A DNA stretch of 5,602 bases from Lentisphaerota bacterium (GTDB lineage Bacteria > Verrucomicrobiota > Lentisphaeria > Oligosphaerales > Oligosphaeraceae), in assembly GCA_012800625.1 (NCBI GenBank), contig JAAZIY010000284.1, positions 1 to 5,602 on the forward strand, read 5' to 3'. Under the pieces are notes generated by a model. That model was not told where the DNA came from. It did no database searches and saw nothing but the letters and a program-made list of their open reading frames with translations. The position numbers were made by a program, and so were the translations under genes. Positions 1 to 5,115 of this stretch are shown here, one piece after another. The number at the start of each line of letters is the position of its first letter. Positions within the stretch are counted from its first letter, which is position 1.

Positions 1-87
1 ATGTTCCTGGTCTGCTTCGTAGCCGCCATCATTCCGGCACTGCTGGCACTGCGGCCAAAACCATTGGAACTCATACAGACAGAGTGA
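1..87 (+). CDS. C-terminal end of a probable integral membrane protein (possibly an MFS-type transporter), truncated by the window start
   Basis: Frame 1 is open from the first base to a TGA at 85-87 and encodes 28 residues, MFLVCFVAAIIPALLALRPK followed by PLELIQTE. The first 17 residues are strongly hydrophobic, like a final transmembrane helix, and are followed by a short charged tail. This is how many MFS transporters end, but the stretch is too short to assign a family. The ATG at position 1 is probably an internal Met, because the reading frame touches the window edge. The gene converges on the ClC gene, with only 55 bases between the two stop codons, and that gap is filled mostly by a short-repeat array. 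No intrinsic terminator is visible after the stop. I am fairly sure this is a gene end and unsure of its identity. Confidence 0.55.
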   Translation: MFLVCFVAAIIPALLALRPKPLELIQTE

Positions 88-100
88 AGCGTAGTGTTTT

Positions 101-141
101 TGGACACGAAGAGACACGAAGGGACACGAAGGAACACGAAG
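101..141 (+). repeat. Array A: four 10-bp tandem units (GGGACACGAA family)
   Basis: Four consecutive decamers can be read directly: TGGACACGAA, GAGACACGAA, GGGACACGAA and GGAACACGAA. They keep a strict 10-bp period and vary only in the first four bases. The array sits between two convergent genes and ends two bases from the ClC stop codon. It is preceded by TTTT, giving the lead-in TTTTTGGACAC that is also seen at array B. The same unit recurs at 1918-2015, 2151-2232 and 4121-4160. Confidence 0.85.
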
Positions 142-142
142 C

Positions 143-1894
143 TTAAAACAGCTCGCTTCTTTGTCTTAATACATTTCTATAATAGTCAAGCAATTCGGCC
201 TTCGAGATCAGGCCCAGATATTTTCCCTGGTCGCAGACCGGCAGATGCCAGCTATTTTCCTGGTCAAAGAGCCTGCTTGCCTCGACCAGGCTGTCCTCCG
301 GGCTGAGGGCCGGCTCGGGCGGACTCATCAGGTCTCGGGCCAGCACCAGGTCATAGATGCTTTGTTTGAAGAAGAAGGGCCTCACCTGCTCTTCGCGTAT
401 CATGCCCACGATCTGCTGCTCCTTATTCAGCACCGGAAATATATTCTGCCTGGTGTCCAGCATAATTTCGAGCAGGCTGCGCAGGGTCTGACGCTCGGAC
501 AGGGAGACAAAGTCGCGGCGCATCAGCTCGCCTATGCGCACATTGCTCAGCAGTGCGGACTCTTCCTGCAGCTCTGCAATGCCGCCCTTCTGCGCAATGA
601 TGGACTTATACAAATTGTGTCCGGCCAAATTACGGCTGACAAAGCTGGACAGCGAGCTGACTATCATCAGGGGTATAAGCAGCTCGAAACCGCCGGTTAG
701 CTCGGCAACAAGGAAGATACCGGTGAGCGGCGCATGCATGACCCCGGCCAAAATGCCGCCCATGCCGGCGCAGATAAAGGGCACCGGCGTGCTTACTCTG
801 GCGCCCAGGCGCAGGGAAAGCTCATAGGCGAAATAGCCCAGCAGCGCACCGCAAAACAGCGAAGGACCGAAGATACCGCCGTCCCCGCCGCTTTCTACGC
901 TTAGGGTGGAGACTATGGGCTTGAGTAGAAAAAGCAGAGGCAGCAGAGCCAGCCAGAGCGCTGGATGCCGTAAAAATGGCGGCAGCGCGCTGCGCAGCAG
1001 GCTGTCGCCTTGGTTGCCGGCCAGCTCGATGATATGCTTGTAGCCCTCGCCCATAAGCACCGGAAACAGCAGAAAGAAGACATACAGCAGGGCTGCTCCG
1101 AGCAGCGCCTTTAGCCAGAGCGAGCGCAGAGCCTCCATTTTCCTGCCTATAGACAAAGACACCTTGATGATATACGCCGATACTATGCCGCAGGCCAGGC
1201 CTATCAGCAGGTAGTAATGCAGATTGAACAGGTTCCATTGCGTGCCCTGGGTCTGCATGAAATGCTGTCCGCTTTGCAAGAGCCGCGCCAAAACCGCCGC
1301 TGTGGCTGCCGAGAGCAATAGCGGCACCAGAGCGGAGAGCGAGAAGGCCGGCAGCAGTATCTCGCAGGCGAAGAGCGTGCCGGCCAGCGGGCTGTCAAAG
1401 ACCGCCGCTATGCCTGCCGCTCCACCGCAGGCCAAAAGCAGGATGCGGCTTTCGCGTCCCAGCCTGAAGAATTTGGCCACATTTGCGCCTATGGCCGAGC
1501 CGGTGAGCGCGCTGGGTGCCTCGAGACCGGCCGAGCCGCCCAGGCCCACCGCCACCGCGCTGGTGAATATATGCGCATAGGTATGATAAAAGGGCAGTTC
1601 GGCATTGCCGCGCCCGCTCTGTATAACGCTGTCCAGCCCCTTCACGTAGCTTTGCCGACGCAGCACAAAGCGCACAAAGAGCAGGCAGAGCAGTATGCCC
1701 AAAGCTGGAAAAGCCGGCAGCAGCCAATAGCGCCAGACCCCCTGCCCGGCCAGCAGTGGCGGCAACTGGGCTATGCCATGGCAGAGGTTTTTCATCGCCA
1801 AAGCCGCCAGCGCACTGACCAAACCGACCAGGATGCTGAGCGCAAAAATCAGCCCCTTGCCGCCAAATAAACGTGAATGAAGCAATATCCGCAA
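143..1894 (-). CDS. ClC-family chloride channel/transporter with C-terminal CBS pair
   Basis: This 583-residue inner-membrane protein should move chloride, or exchange chloride for protons, through a homodimeric ClC pore. The hydrophobic core spans about residues 14-430. It carries GGSAGLEAP (119-127), where Glu125 matches the gating glutamate of the canonical GREGP motif. It also has GGDGGIFGP (336-344), matching GGIFAP, and Tyr429 in HNLYKS, matching the central-gate tyrosine. Two CBS domains follow, at about 455-510 and 520-575; these usually sense adenine nucleotides or tune gating. The first selectivity motif, GSGIP, is not recognisable: the equivalent area reads YVKGLDSVI (83-91). By eye the internal proton glutamate (E203 in E. 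coli ClC) aligns with Ile179 in LFACEIL. GLExP-type ClCs are familiar from Bacteroidetes. The start is TTG: an in-frame TAG lies two codons upstream, and no ATG occurs before the first membrane helix. Possible ribosome sites are CGAGG (11-base spacing) and TAGG (5-base spacing). The gene stands alone on its strand. Confidence 0.93.
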   Translation of the reverse strand: MRILLHSRLFGGKGLIFALSILVGLVSALAALAMKNLCHGIAQLPPLLAGQGVWRYWLLPAFPALGILLCLLFVRFVLRRQSYVKGLDSVIQSGRGNAELPFYHTYAHIFTSAVAVGLGGSAGLEAPSALTGSAIGANVAKFFRLGRESRILLLACGGAAGIAAVFDSPLAGTLFACEILLPAFSLSALVPLLLSAATAAVLARLLQSGQHFMQTQGTQWNLFNLHYYLLIGLACGIVSAYIIKVSLSIGRKMEALRSLWLKALLGAALLYVFFLLFPVLMGEGYKHIIELAGNQGDSLLRSALPPFLRHPALWLALLPLLFLLKPIVSTLSVESGGDGGIFGPSLFCGALLGYFAYELSLRLGARVSTPVPFICAGMGGILAGVMHAPLTGIFLVAELTGGFELLIPLMIVSSLSSFVSRNLAGHNLYKSIIAQKGGIAELQEESALLSNVRIGELMRRDFVSLSERQTLRSLLEIMLDTRQNIFPVLNKEQQIVGMIREEQVRPFFFKQSIYDLVLARDLMSPPEPALSPEDSLVEASRLFDQENSWHLPVCDQGKYLGLISKAELLDYYRNVLRQRSELF

Positions 1895-1899
1895 AGTTA

Positions 1900-1910
1900 C
1901 CTAAACCTCG
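1900..1910 (-). promoter_or_regulatory. Weak ribosome-binding area for clc
   Basis: On the minus strand CGAGG lies 11 bases, and TAGG 5 bases, before the TTG start at 1894. Neither is a full AGGAGG. Together with the in-frame TAG just upstream they support the TTG as the start. Expression of clc may be modest. Confidence 0.4.
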
Positions 1911-1917
1911 TCAAAAA

Positions 1918-2015
1918 CTTCGTGTGCCTTCGTGTGTCTTAGACCCCGTCCAAAAAGCCTACCGGGCAGGATTTTGGACACTAAGACACACTAAAACACA
2001 CGAAGATACACCAAG
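1918..2015. repeat. Array B: two short arrays facing each other, forming a long imperfect palindrome
   Basis: The left arm (1918-1944) contains CTTCGTGTG-type units on the plus strand. The right arm (1976-2015) contains CTAAGACACA, CTAAAACACA and CGAAGATACA, which is the same family inverted. The reverse complement of 1918-1944 matches 1979-2005 at about 22 of 27 positions. Between the arms, GTCCAAAA (1948-1955) pairs perfectly with TTTTGGAC (1972-1979), and CCT (1958-1960) can pair with AGG (1968-1970). The whole could fold as one hairpin of roughly 88 bases, ending about 24 bases upstream of the clc start. If transcribed it would lie in the clc 5' leader. Confidence 0.75.
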
Positions 2016-2128
2016 TCGTATTCGTTTAAAATTAGAATTCAGCAGGAAATTTGTGTTTTTCATGCAATTTCATTGAGTTTTCTTGTTTTGTCAGGTTCAC
2101 TTTTCCCAACAAACCAAAACAGGCAAGC

Positions 2129-2152
2129 GGCTTATGCGGCGCCGCATAAGCC
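2129..2152. repeat. Perfect 24-bp palindrome
   Basis: The half-site GGCTTATGCGGC is followed directly by its exact reverse complement, with no spacer. The dyad abuts array C, whose first unit starts at 2151. It lies about 84 bases beyond the rok stop. No run of T follows on either strand, so it does not look like a standard intrinsic terminator. As RNA it could form a 10-bp stem with a 4-base loop. As DNA it could bind a symmetric dimeric protein. Confidence 0.8.
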
Positions 2153-2232
2153 CTTAGTGTGCCTTCGTGTGCCTTCGTGTCCCTTTGTGTGTCTTCGTGT
2201 CCTCCCCCCTTGGTGTGTCTTCGTGTCCAACA
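2151..2232 (-). repeat. Array C: 10-bp-period repeats with a C-rich interruption
   Basis: Plus-strand decamers from 2151 are CCCTTAGTGT, GCCTTCGTGT (twice), CCCTTTGTGT and GTCTTCGTGT. Next come the C-rich CCTCCCCCCT (2201-2210) and a last partial repeat, TGGTGTGTCTTCGTGTCC. Read on the minus strand the unit is ACACGAAGGC, the same family as array A. The array ends four bases before the rok stop codon. Its plus strand starts and ends with the same sequences as the minus strand of array D. Confidence 0.85.
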
Positions 2233-2235
2233 TAT

Positions 2236-3390
2236 TCACAGCATACCGAAGCCATTATCCAGGGAGAAGATTTGTTCAAATGGAATTGCCGCGGCACCCA
2301 GGGCGGCTGCTTCGGCGCCGAACTGCGATATTTCCAGGCGCACGCGGTTCAGGCACGAGGGCAATGCGGCTTCTTGCAGTCCCTGCGTAAGGGCCGGCAT
2401 TAGCACTTTATCGAATCTGGTCAGGTTGCCATGCAGTACCAGGAGCGGCGGGCATAGTATGTTCACCAGCGGGGCCAGTCCGCGCCCCAGGCTATGTCCG
2501 GCCTCTTGCAGCAGAGCTAGGGCCTCGGCGTTGAGCTGTTCGGTCTGCAGTTCACGCAGGCTGTGCAGCGTATGCGGCAACACCCGGCTGAGTTCCTGGC
2601 AGAGCCTCTGTTCGGAGACATATGCCTCCAGGCAGCCTCGGTTTCCGCAGGCGCAGGTTCGGCCTTCCGGCTCTATTTGGACGTGTCCTATTTCTCCGGC
2701 ATAGCTGCCGCCGTGCAGGCGTCTTTCGGCCACGATGCCGGCGCCTATGCCTATGCCCAGGTCTATGGCTACGAACGAGGCCTGTTTGCGTCCCAGTCCG
2801 AACCAAAGCTCAGCCAGGGCCTTGGCGCGCGAGCTTTCCTCGATAAACAGCGGCAGCGGCAGGGTTTCGGGCAGGAGCAGCTGCGGGGCCAGGCCGTCCA
2901 GGGCGGGCAGATTAACCGAGCGCAATATCCTGCCGGCCTCGAAATCGAGCACGCCGGGCAGTACCAGGCCTATGGCACCAGGCGCTACGGCGAGGTCGGC
3001 TGAAAGCCGCCTATAGACCTGCAGCAGGCAATCCTTGATATCCTCGAGTCCGGCAGGCAGGGCAAAAGAGCGGCTCTGCTGTGAAAGTATCTCCCCGTGC
3101 AGATTAATCAGCACGCCTTGCACCAGGTTTTCGGAGAGATGCAAGCCCAGGAAGAGATGCTTCTCGCGGTCCAGTGCCAGCAGCGTGCCGGGTCGCCCGC
3201 GCCTTTTTACCTGTGTGCCCACTTCGCAGAGCCAGTCTGCGGCGATCAGCTCGGAGACCAGGTTGGTGATGCTCTTGCGGTCCAGGCTGAGGGCATCGGC
3301 GATCGCCGCCCGGGACTGAGCCGCAGTGGCGCGTATATGCGCCAGGATGCGGCTCTTGTTCAACTGCTTTAAATCGCTTTGATTGGCCAT
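2236..3390 (-). CDS. ROK-family transcriptional regulator (NagC/Mlc/XylR type)
   Basis: This 384-residue cytoplasmic protein has an N-terminal winged helix-turn-helix at about residues 10-75 (RILAHIRATAAQSRAAIADA, then LDRKSITNLVSELI and a KRRGRPG wing). A ROK sugar-binding fold follows at about 78-375. The ROK zinc site is intact: His236 in GEIGH, then Cys246, Cys248 and Cys253 in CACGNRGC. This matches the H-x9-C-x-C-x4-C spacing of E. coli Mlc. A phosphate-binding-like DLGIGIGAG lies at 210-218. The catalytic aspartate of ROK kinases (NDAN motif) appears to be replaced by Ser186 in EESSRAKALAE, so it should act as a sugar-responsive DNA-binding regulator, not a kinase. The ATG at 3390 has a weak CAGG seven bases upstream. 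Marc lies 61 bases upstream on the same strand. No sugar gene is adjacent, so the effector and targets cannot be named. Confidence 0.93.
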   Translation of the reverse strand: MANQSDLKQLNKSRILAHIRATAAQSRAAIADALSLDRKSITNLVSELIAADWLCEVGTQVKRRGRPGTLLALDREKHLFLGLHLSENLVQGVLINLHGEILSQQSRSFALPAGLEDIKDCLLQVYRRLSADLAVAPGAIGLVLPGVLDFEAGRILRSVNLPALDGLAPQLLLPETLPLPLFIEESSRAKALAELWFGLGRKQASFVAIDLGIGIGAGIVAERRLHGGSYAGEIGHVQIEPEGRTCACGNRGCLEAYVSEQRLCQELSRVLPHTLHSLRELQTEQLNAEALALLQEAGHSLGRGLAPLVNILCPPLLVLHGNLTRFDKVLMPALTQGLQEAALPSCLNRVRLEISQFGAEAAALGAAAIPFEQIFSLDNGFGML

Positions 3391-3401
3391 GAAAATGCCT
3401 G

Positions 3402-3443
3402 AAAAAAAAAGAGGCCGCTTGGCGGACGTAGCCCTGCGGAGCC
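3402..3443 (-). terminator. Possible intrinsic terminator or attenuator between marC and rok
   Basis: On the minus strand, eight bases after the marC stop, GGCTCCGC can pair with GCGGCC (six pairs with a two-base bulge), followed by TC and nine T. A smaller alternative stem is CCGC-CAA-GCGG. The T run ends only 11 bases before the rok ATG. Full termination here would leave rok without a leader of its own, so partial termination, attenuation or a chance T run are all possible. The stem is weak. Confidence 0.4.
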
Positions 3444-3451
3444 ATATGGTT

Positions 3452-4081
3452 TCAGGGCATGGCCCCCAGCCATAGCTCGCAGACCCCGGTCACCAGCATC
3501 TGCGCCGCAATGGCGCTGAGTATAAGCCCGGTGATCTTGCTGAGCACCGCAATGCGGGAACGCCCCACAAACTCCTCGAGGCGGACGGAATAATATAACA
3601 TAAACCCGATTGTGGCCGAGGCCGCCACAATGGCCAAAATCGAGATCAGCTTCTGCGTCCAAAGCACAGTGTCCATGCCGGAGACCATTAAGGCGCCCAG
3701 GGTGGCCGGCCCGGCAGTGACCGGCACCGCCAAGGGTACCAGGGCCAGCTCGGAGAGGCTCCCAGAACTAGCCTGCTTCTTTTGCTGTTCACCGTAAACA
3801 AGGCTGATCGCGCTAAGCATCAGCAAAACGCCCGAACCAGCCCGGAAGGCAGCCACCGTTATGCCAAAAGCCTGCATGATCCAAACGCCAAAACCAAATA
3901 TAAGCAGACAGACACCGGCCGCATTGCAGGCAATGGAAAGCGCCAGGCGATGGCGCTCAACCAAAGTCTCATCGCGGGTTAGTGACAGAAAACTGCCAAG
4001 CACAAAAAATGGCGTGAAAAGAAAAAATAAACGCAGATAAAAAGCCAGAAAAAAATGCAGGCCGGAAAAAAATTCTGACAT
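3452..4081 (-). CDS. MarC-family integral membrane protein
   Basis: This 209-residue polytopic inner-membrane protein belongs to the MarC family (formerly UPF0056), whose transport role is still poorly established. About six hydrophobic segments are visible, near residues 8-33, 46-70, 74-97, 112-136, 144-165 and 180-203. Family-like blocks are ITVAAFRAGSGVLLMLSAIS (74-93), VPLAVPVTAGPATLGALM (115-132) and KITGLILSAIAAQML (182-196). The first helix reads LFTPFFVLGSFLSLT where many members have an Asn-Pro or Asp-Pro, so it is a somewhat divergent member. I chose the ATG at 4081 (MSEFFSGL). The frame stays open to an ATG at 4147, but those 22 extra residues are just translated repeat array and a C-rich tract. 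The ribosome site is weak (AGCGGG about 10 bases upstream). It may be co-transcribed with rok, 61 bases downstream. Confidence 0.9.
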   Translation of the reverse strand: MSEFFSGLHFFLAFYLRLFFLFTPFFVLGSFLSLTRDETLVERHRLALSIACNAAGVCLLIFGFGVWIMQAFGITVAAFRAGSGVLLMLSAISLVYGEQQKKQASSGSLSELALVPLAVPVTAGPATLGALMVSGMDTVLWTQKLISILAIVAASATIGFMLYYSVRLEEFVGRSRIAVLSKITGLILSAIAAQMLVTGVCELWLGAMP

Positions 4082-4102
4082 CGAGGCATACCCGCTGGGA
4101 TA

Positions 4103-4120
4103 GGGGGGGGAGGGGGGGAG
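4103..4120. repeat. G8-A-G7 homopolymeric tract upstream of marC
   Basis: Eight G (4103-4110), one A and seven G (4112-4118) lie 22-37 bases upstream of the marC start codon and abut array D. Such tracts are prone to slippage in replication and sequencing. On the minus strand the tract is C-rich and resembles the C-rich block in array C. Confidence 0.8.
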
Positions 4121-4160
4121 GACACGAAGGGACACTAAGAGACACAAAAGGACACTAAGG
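4121..4160 (+). repeat. Array D: four 10-bp tandem units upstream of marC
   Basis: The plus-strand decamers are GACACGAAGG, GACACTAAGA, GACACAAAAG and GACACTAAGG, in perfect 10-bp register. The family is that of arrays A-C. With the neighbouring G-rich tract it mirrors array C: on the minus strand both run CCCTTAGTGT, decamers, TTCGTGT, CCTCCCCCC. It lies in the marC 5' region and makes the marC frame look falsely longer. Confidence 0.85.
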
Positions 4161-4171
4161 GGGAACGGGTT

Positions 4172-4228
4172 CGGGGAGCCGGCAAGGATGCCGGCGATCC
4201 CGGGGCGGGGAGCCGGATGTTTTCCGGC
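4172..4228. repeat. GC-rich hairpin pair sharing a direct repeat
   Basis: The 11-mer CGGGGAGCCGG occurs at 4172-4182 and again at 4206-4216. The first copy starts a hairpin in which GGGAGCCGGC (4174-4183) pairs with GCCGGC-GA-TCCC (4190-4201), ten pairs with a two-base bulge and loop AAGGAT. The second copy leads into a hairpin GCCGGA (4212-4217) with TCCGGC (4223-4228). These look like dispersed palindromic units and are not coding. They lie downstream of the prepilin terminator in that gene's direction. Confidence 0.6.
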
Positions 4229-4265
4229 AAAAAAAATGCCCCGGCGGCTTATGGCCGGCGGGGCA
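4229..4265 (-). terminator. Intrinsic terminator of the prepilin-like gene pair
   Basis: On the minus strand TGCCCCGCCGGC (4265-4254) pairs with GCCGCCGGGGCA (4248-4237), with one G-G mismatch and a five-base loop. A run of eight T follows at once (4236-4229). The stem starts about 35 bases after the stop codon of the 4300-5070 gene. The plus strand has no T run after the stem, so it works in one direction. This is the clearest terminator in the window. Confidence 0.85.
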
Positions 4266-4299
4266 ATGGCTTAACTCATCTTAACGATGCCGCTATGAC

Positions 4300-5070
4300 T
4301 TAGTAGCTGTCGTTGGTGAAGCTGAGTTTGACGGAGGCAGCCTTCGTAGCGCTCTCCCACACGTCGAAGCCTTCGACGTGTCCATCGAGCATCAAGACAT
4401 TGAAACGCTGGCCGTGACGGTTAGCAATGAAACCACCAGCCTCTTTATTGCCAGAAACGGTGGTGGTTGCTGAAGTTATGCTACCAATAGCACTAGTGCT
4501 AACCGCGGTAGGATCGCCTTTAGCGTCTTCTTTATAGGCAGCGTATGGCAATGTAACAAATATGGTCCCTGCGTCAGAATACATAAGTGTGGTGGTAGGA
4601 CTGGTAGCGCTGGTAAGGATTTGAGCGGCAGTAGAAGGAGCTGCGGGAGCGTACAGATCATAATCTTCAGCCTGTGCCGGTGCGCCATTGATGCCGTAAG
4701 AGATGCCTTCGCCAAATGGGCCATTGAATTCACCACCGCCGAAAGGATCAGCGTCTGCCGGGCAGTTGAAACATTTGTCGTTTTTGACATAGCGGTTCAG
4801 AGCCACCCACCAGTTGGCCTTGTGCAGGTTAATATGATCCAAGTCGGTGGCATCAGCAGAAGCACGGTTGTAGTTCGGCAGGTTGTCGTTTTTGTCGCCG
4901 GCGTACATATGCGCGCCCAGGCCGATCTGCTTGAGGTTGTTGGTGCAAGAGGTGGTCTGTGCCTTTTCTTTGGCCTTGGCCAGGGCTGGCAGCAGCATAG
5001 CCGCCAGGATCGCTATGATCGCGATCACGACCAGCAGCTCAATTAAAGTAAACAAAGTGTTCTTTTTCAT
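4300..5070 (-). CDS. Prepilin-like protein with H-X9-DG C-terminal motif (type II secretion pseudopilin-like)
   Basis: This 256-residue protein has a class III signal, [13 protein letters not shown], with Glu11 at the +5 position expected of a prepilin-peptidase substrate. A hydrophobic helix to about residue 30 and KAKEKA follow, then [20 protein letters not shown] (43-62). The periplasmic part has WW at 87-88, CFNCPAD (100-106) with a Cys pair, SYGIN (124-128), and [16 protein letters not shown], in which His219 and Asp229-Gly230 form the H-X9-DG motif. Such proteins are probably exported and assembled or anchored as pseudopilins; their substrates are unknown. The residue before the expected cleavage site is Leu, not the usual Gly. 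I chose the ATG at 5070, not the one at 5079, because AAAGGA ends nine bases before it and would touch the other. A second paralogue lies 45 bases upstream on the same strand. Confidence 0.92.
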   Translation of the reverse strand: MKKNTLFTLIELLVVIAIIAILAAMLLPALAKAKEKAQTTSCTNNLKQIGLGAHMYAGDKNDNLPNYNRASADATDLDHINLHKANWWVALNRYVKNDKCFNCPADADPFGGGEFNGPFGEGISYGINGAPAQAEDYDLYAPAAPSTAAQILTSATSPTTTLMYSDAGTIFVTLPYAAYKEDAKGDPTAVSTSAIGSITSATTTVSGNKEAGGFIANRHGQRFNVLMLDGHVEGFDVWESATKAASVKLSFTNDSY

Positions 5071-5079
5071 GTTTAACAT

Positions 5080-5085
5080 TCCTTT
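5080..5085 (-). promoter_or_regulatory. Ribosome-binding site deciding the 5070 start
   Basis: Minus-strand AAAGGA ends nine bases before the ATG at 5070. The alternative in-frame ATG at 5079 would directly abut it, with no spacing. This favours MKKNTLF over MLNMKKN as the N terminus. It is the best Shine-Dalgarno match among the genes here. Confidence 0.7.
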
Positions 5086-5115
5086 TATTTAAGTTTTAAC
5101 TTGATTTACCATTAA

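Larger units (their letters stand above)
1895..2235. other. Gene-free spacer between clc and rok, rich in repeats and dyads
   Basis: No credible coding region is present in these 341 bases. In order it holds the clc ribosome-binding area, an inverted pair of 10-bp-period arrays (1918-2015), an AT-rich stretch (about 2016-2125), a perfect palindrome (2129-2152) and a further array (2151-2232). The AT-rich part is the natural place for the clc promoter, read on the minus strand. I found no convincing paired -35/-10 boxes there, so no promoter is called. Short open frames across the spacer are translations of the repeats. Confidence 0.7.

Noticed and set aside
94..306. Plus-strand 70-codon open frame starting in array A
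   Set aside because: Its first part is translated repeat (KRHEGTRRNTK) and the rest lies antisense to the CBS domains of clc. It has no domain or ribosome site.
143..1894. Fluoride-specific ClC-F identity for the ClC protein
   Set aside because: The ClC-F hallmark GREGT is absent; the motif here is GLEAP, and the protein carries CBS domains.
1873..2076. Plus-strand 67-codon open frame across the spacer upstream of clc
   Set aside because: It reads through both arms of array B and overlaps the clc 5' end. The composition is that of translated repeats.
2012..2125. Sigma-70-like promoter for clc in the AT-rich stretch
   Set aside because: TTGCAT and TAATTT are present on the minus strand but about 27 bases apart, not 16-18. 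No better pair was found.
101..2232. CRISPR array
   Set aside because: The repeats are contiguous 10-mers without unique spacers, and no cas gene is present.
2073..2704. Plus-strand open frames of 78-181 codons across array C and the rok 3' half
   Set aside because: They start in the spacer and repeats (CLRVPSCPFVCLRV style) and run antisense to a clear ROK gene.
4082..4147. N-terminal extension of MarC (22 residues from an ATG at 4147)
   Set aside because: The codons come from array D and the C-rich tract. The family-length protein starts at 4081 with MSEFF.
2127..4253. Shared 10-mer GCGGCTTATG in the 2129 palindrome and the 4237-4265 terminator stem
   Set aside because: A single 10-base match between two GC-rich dyads is expected by chance in a window of this size; the surrounding bases differ.
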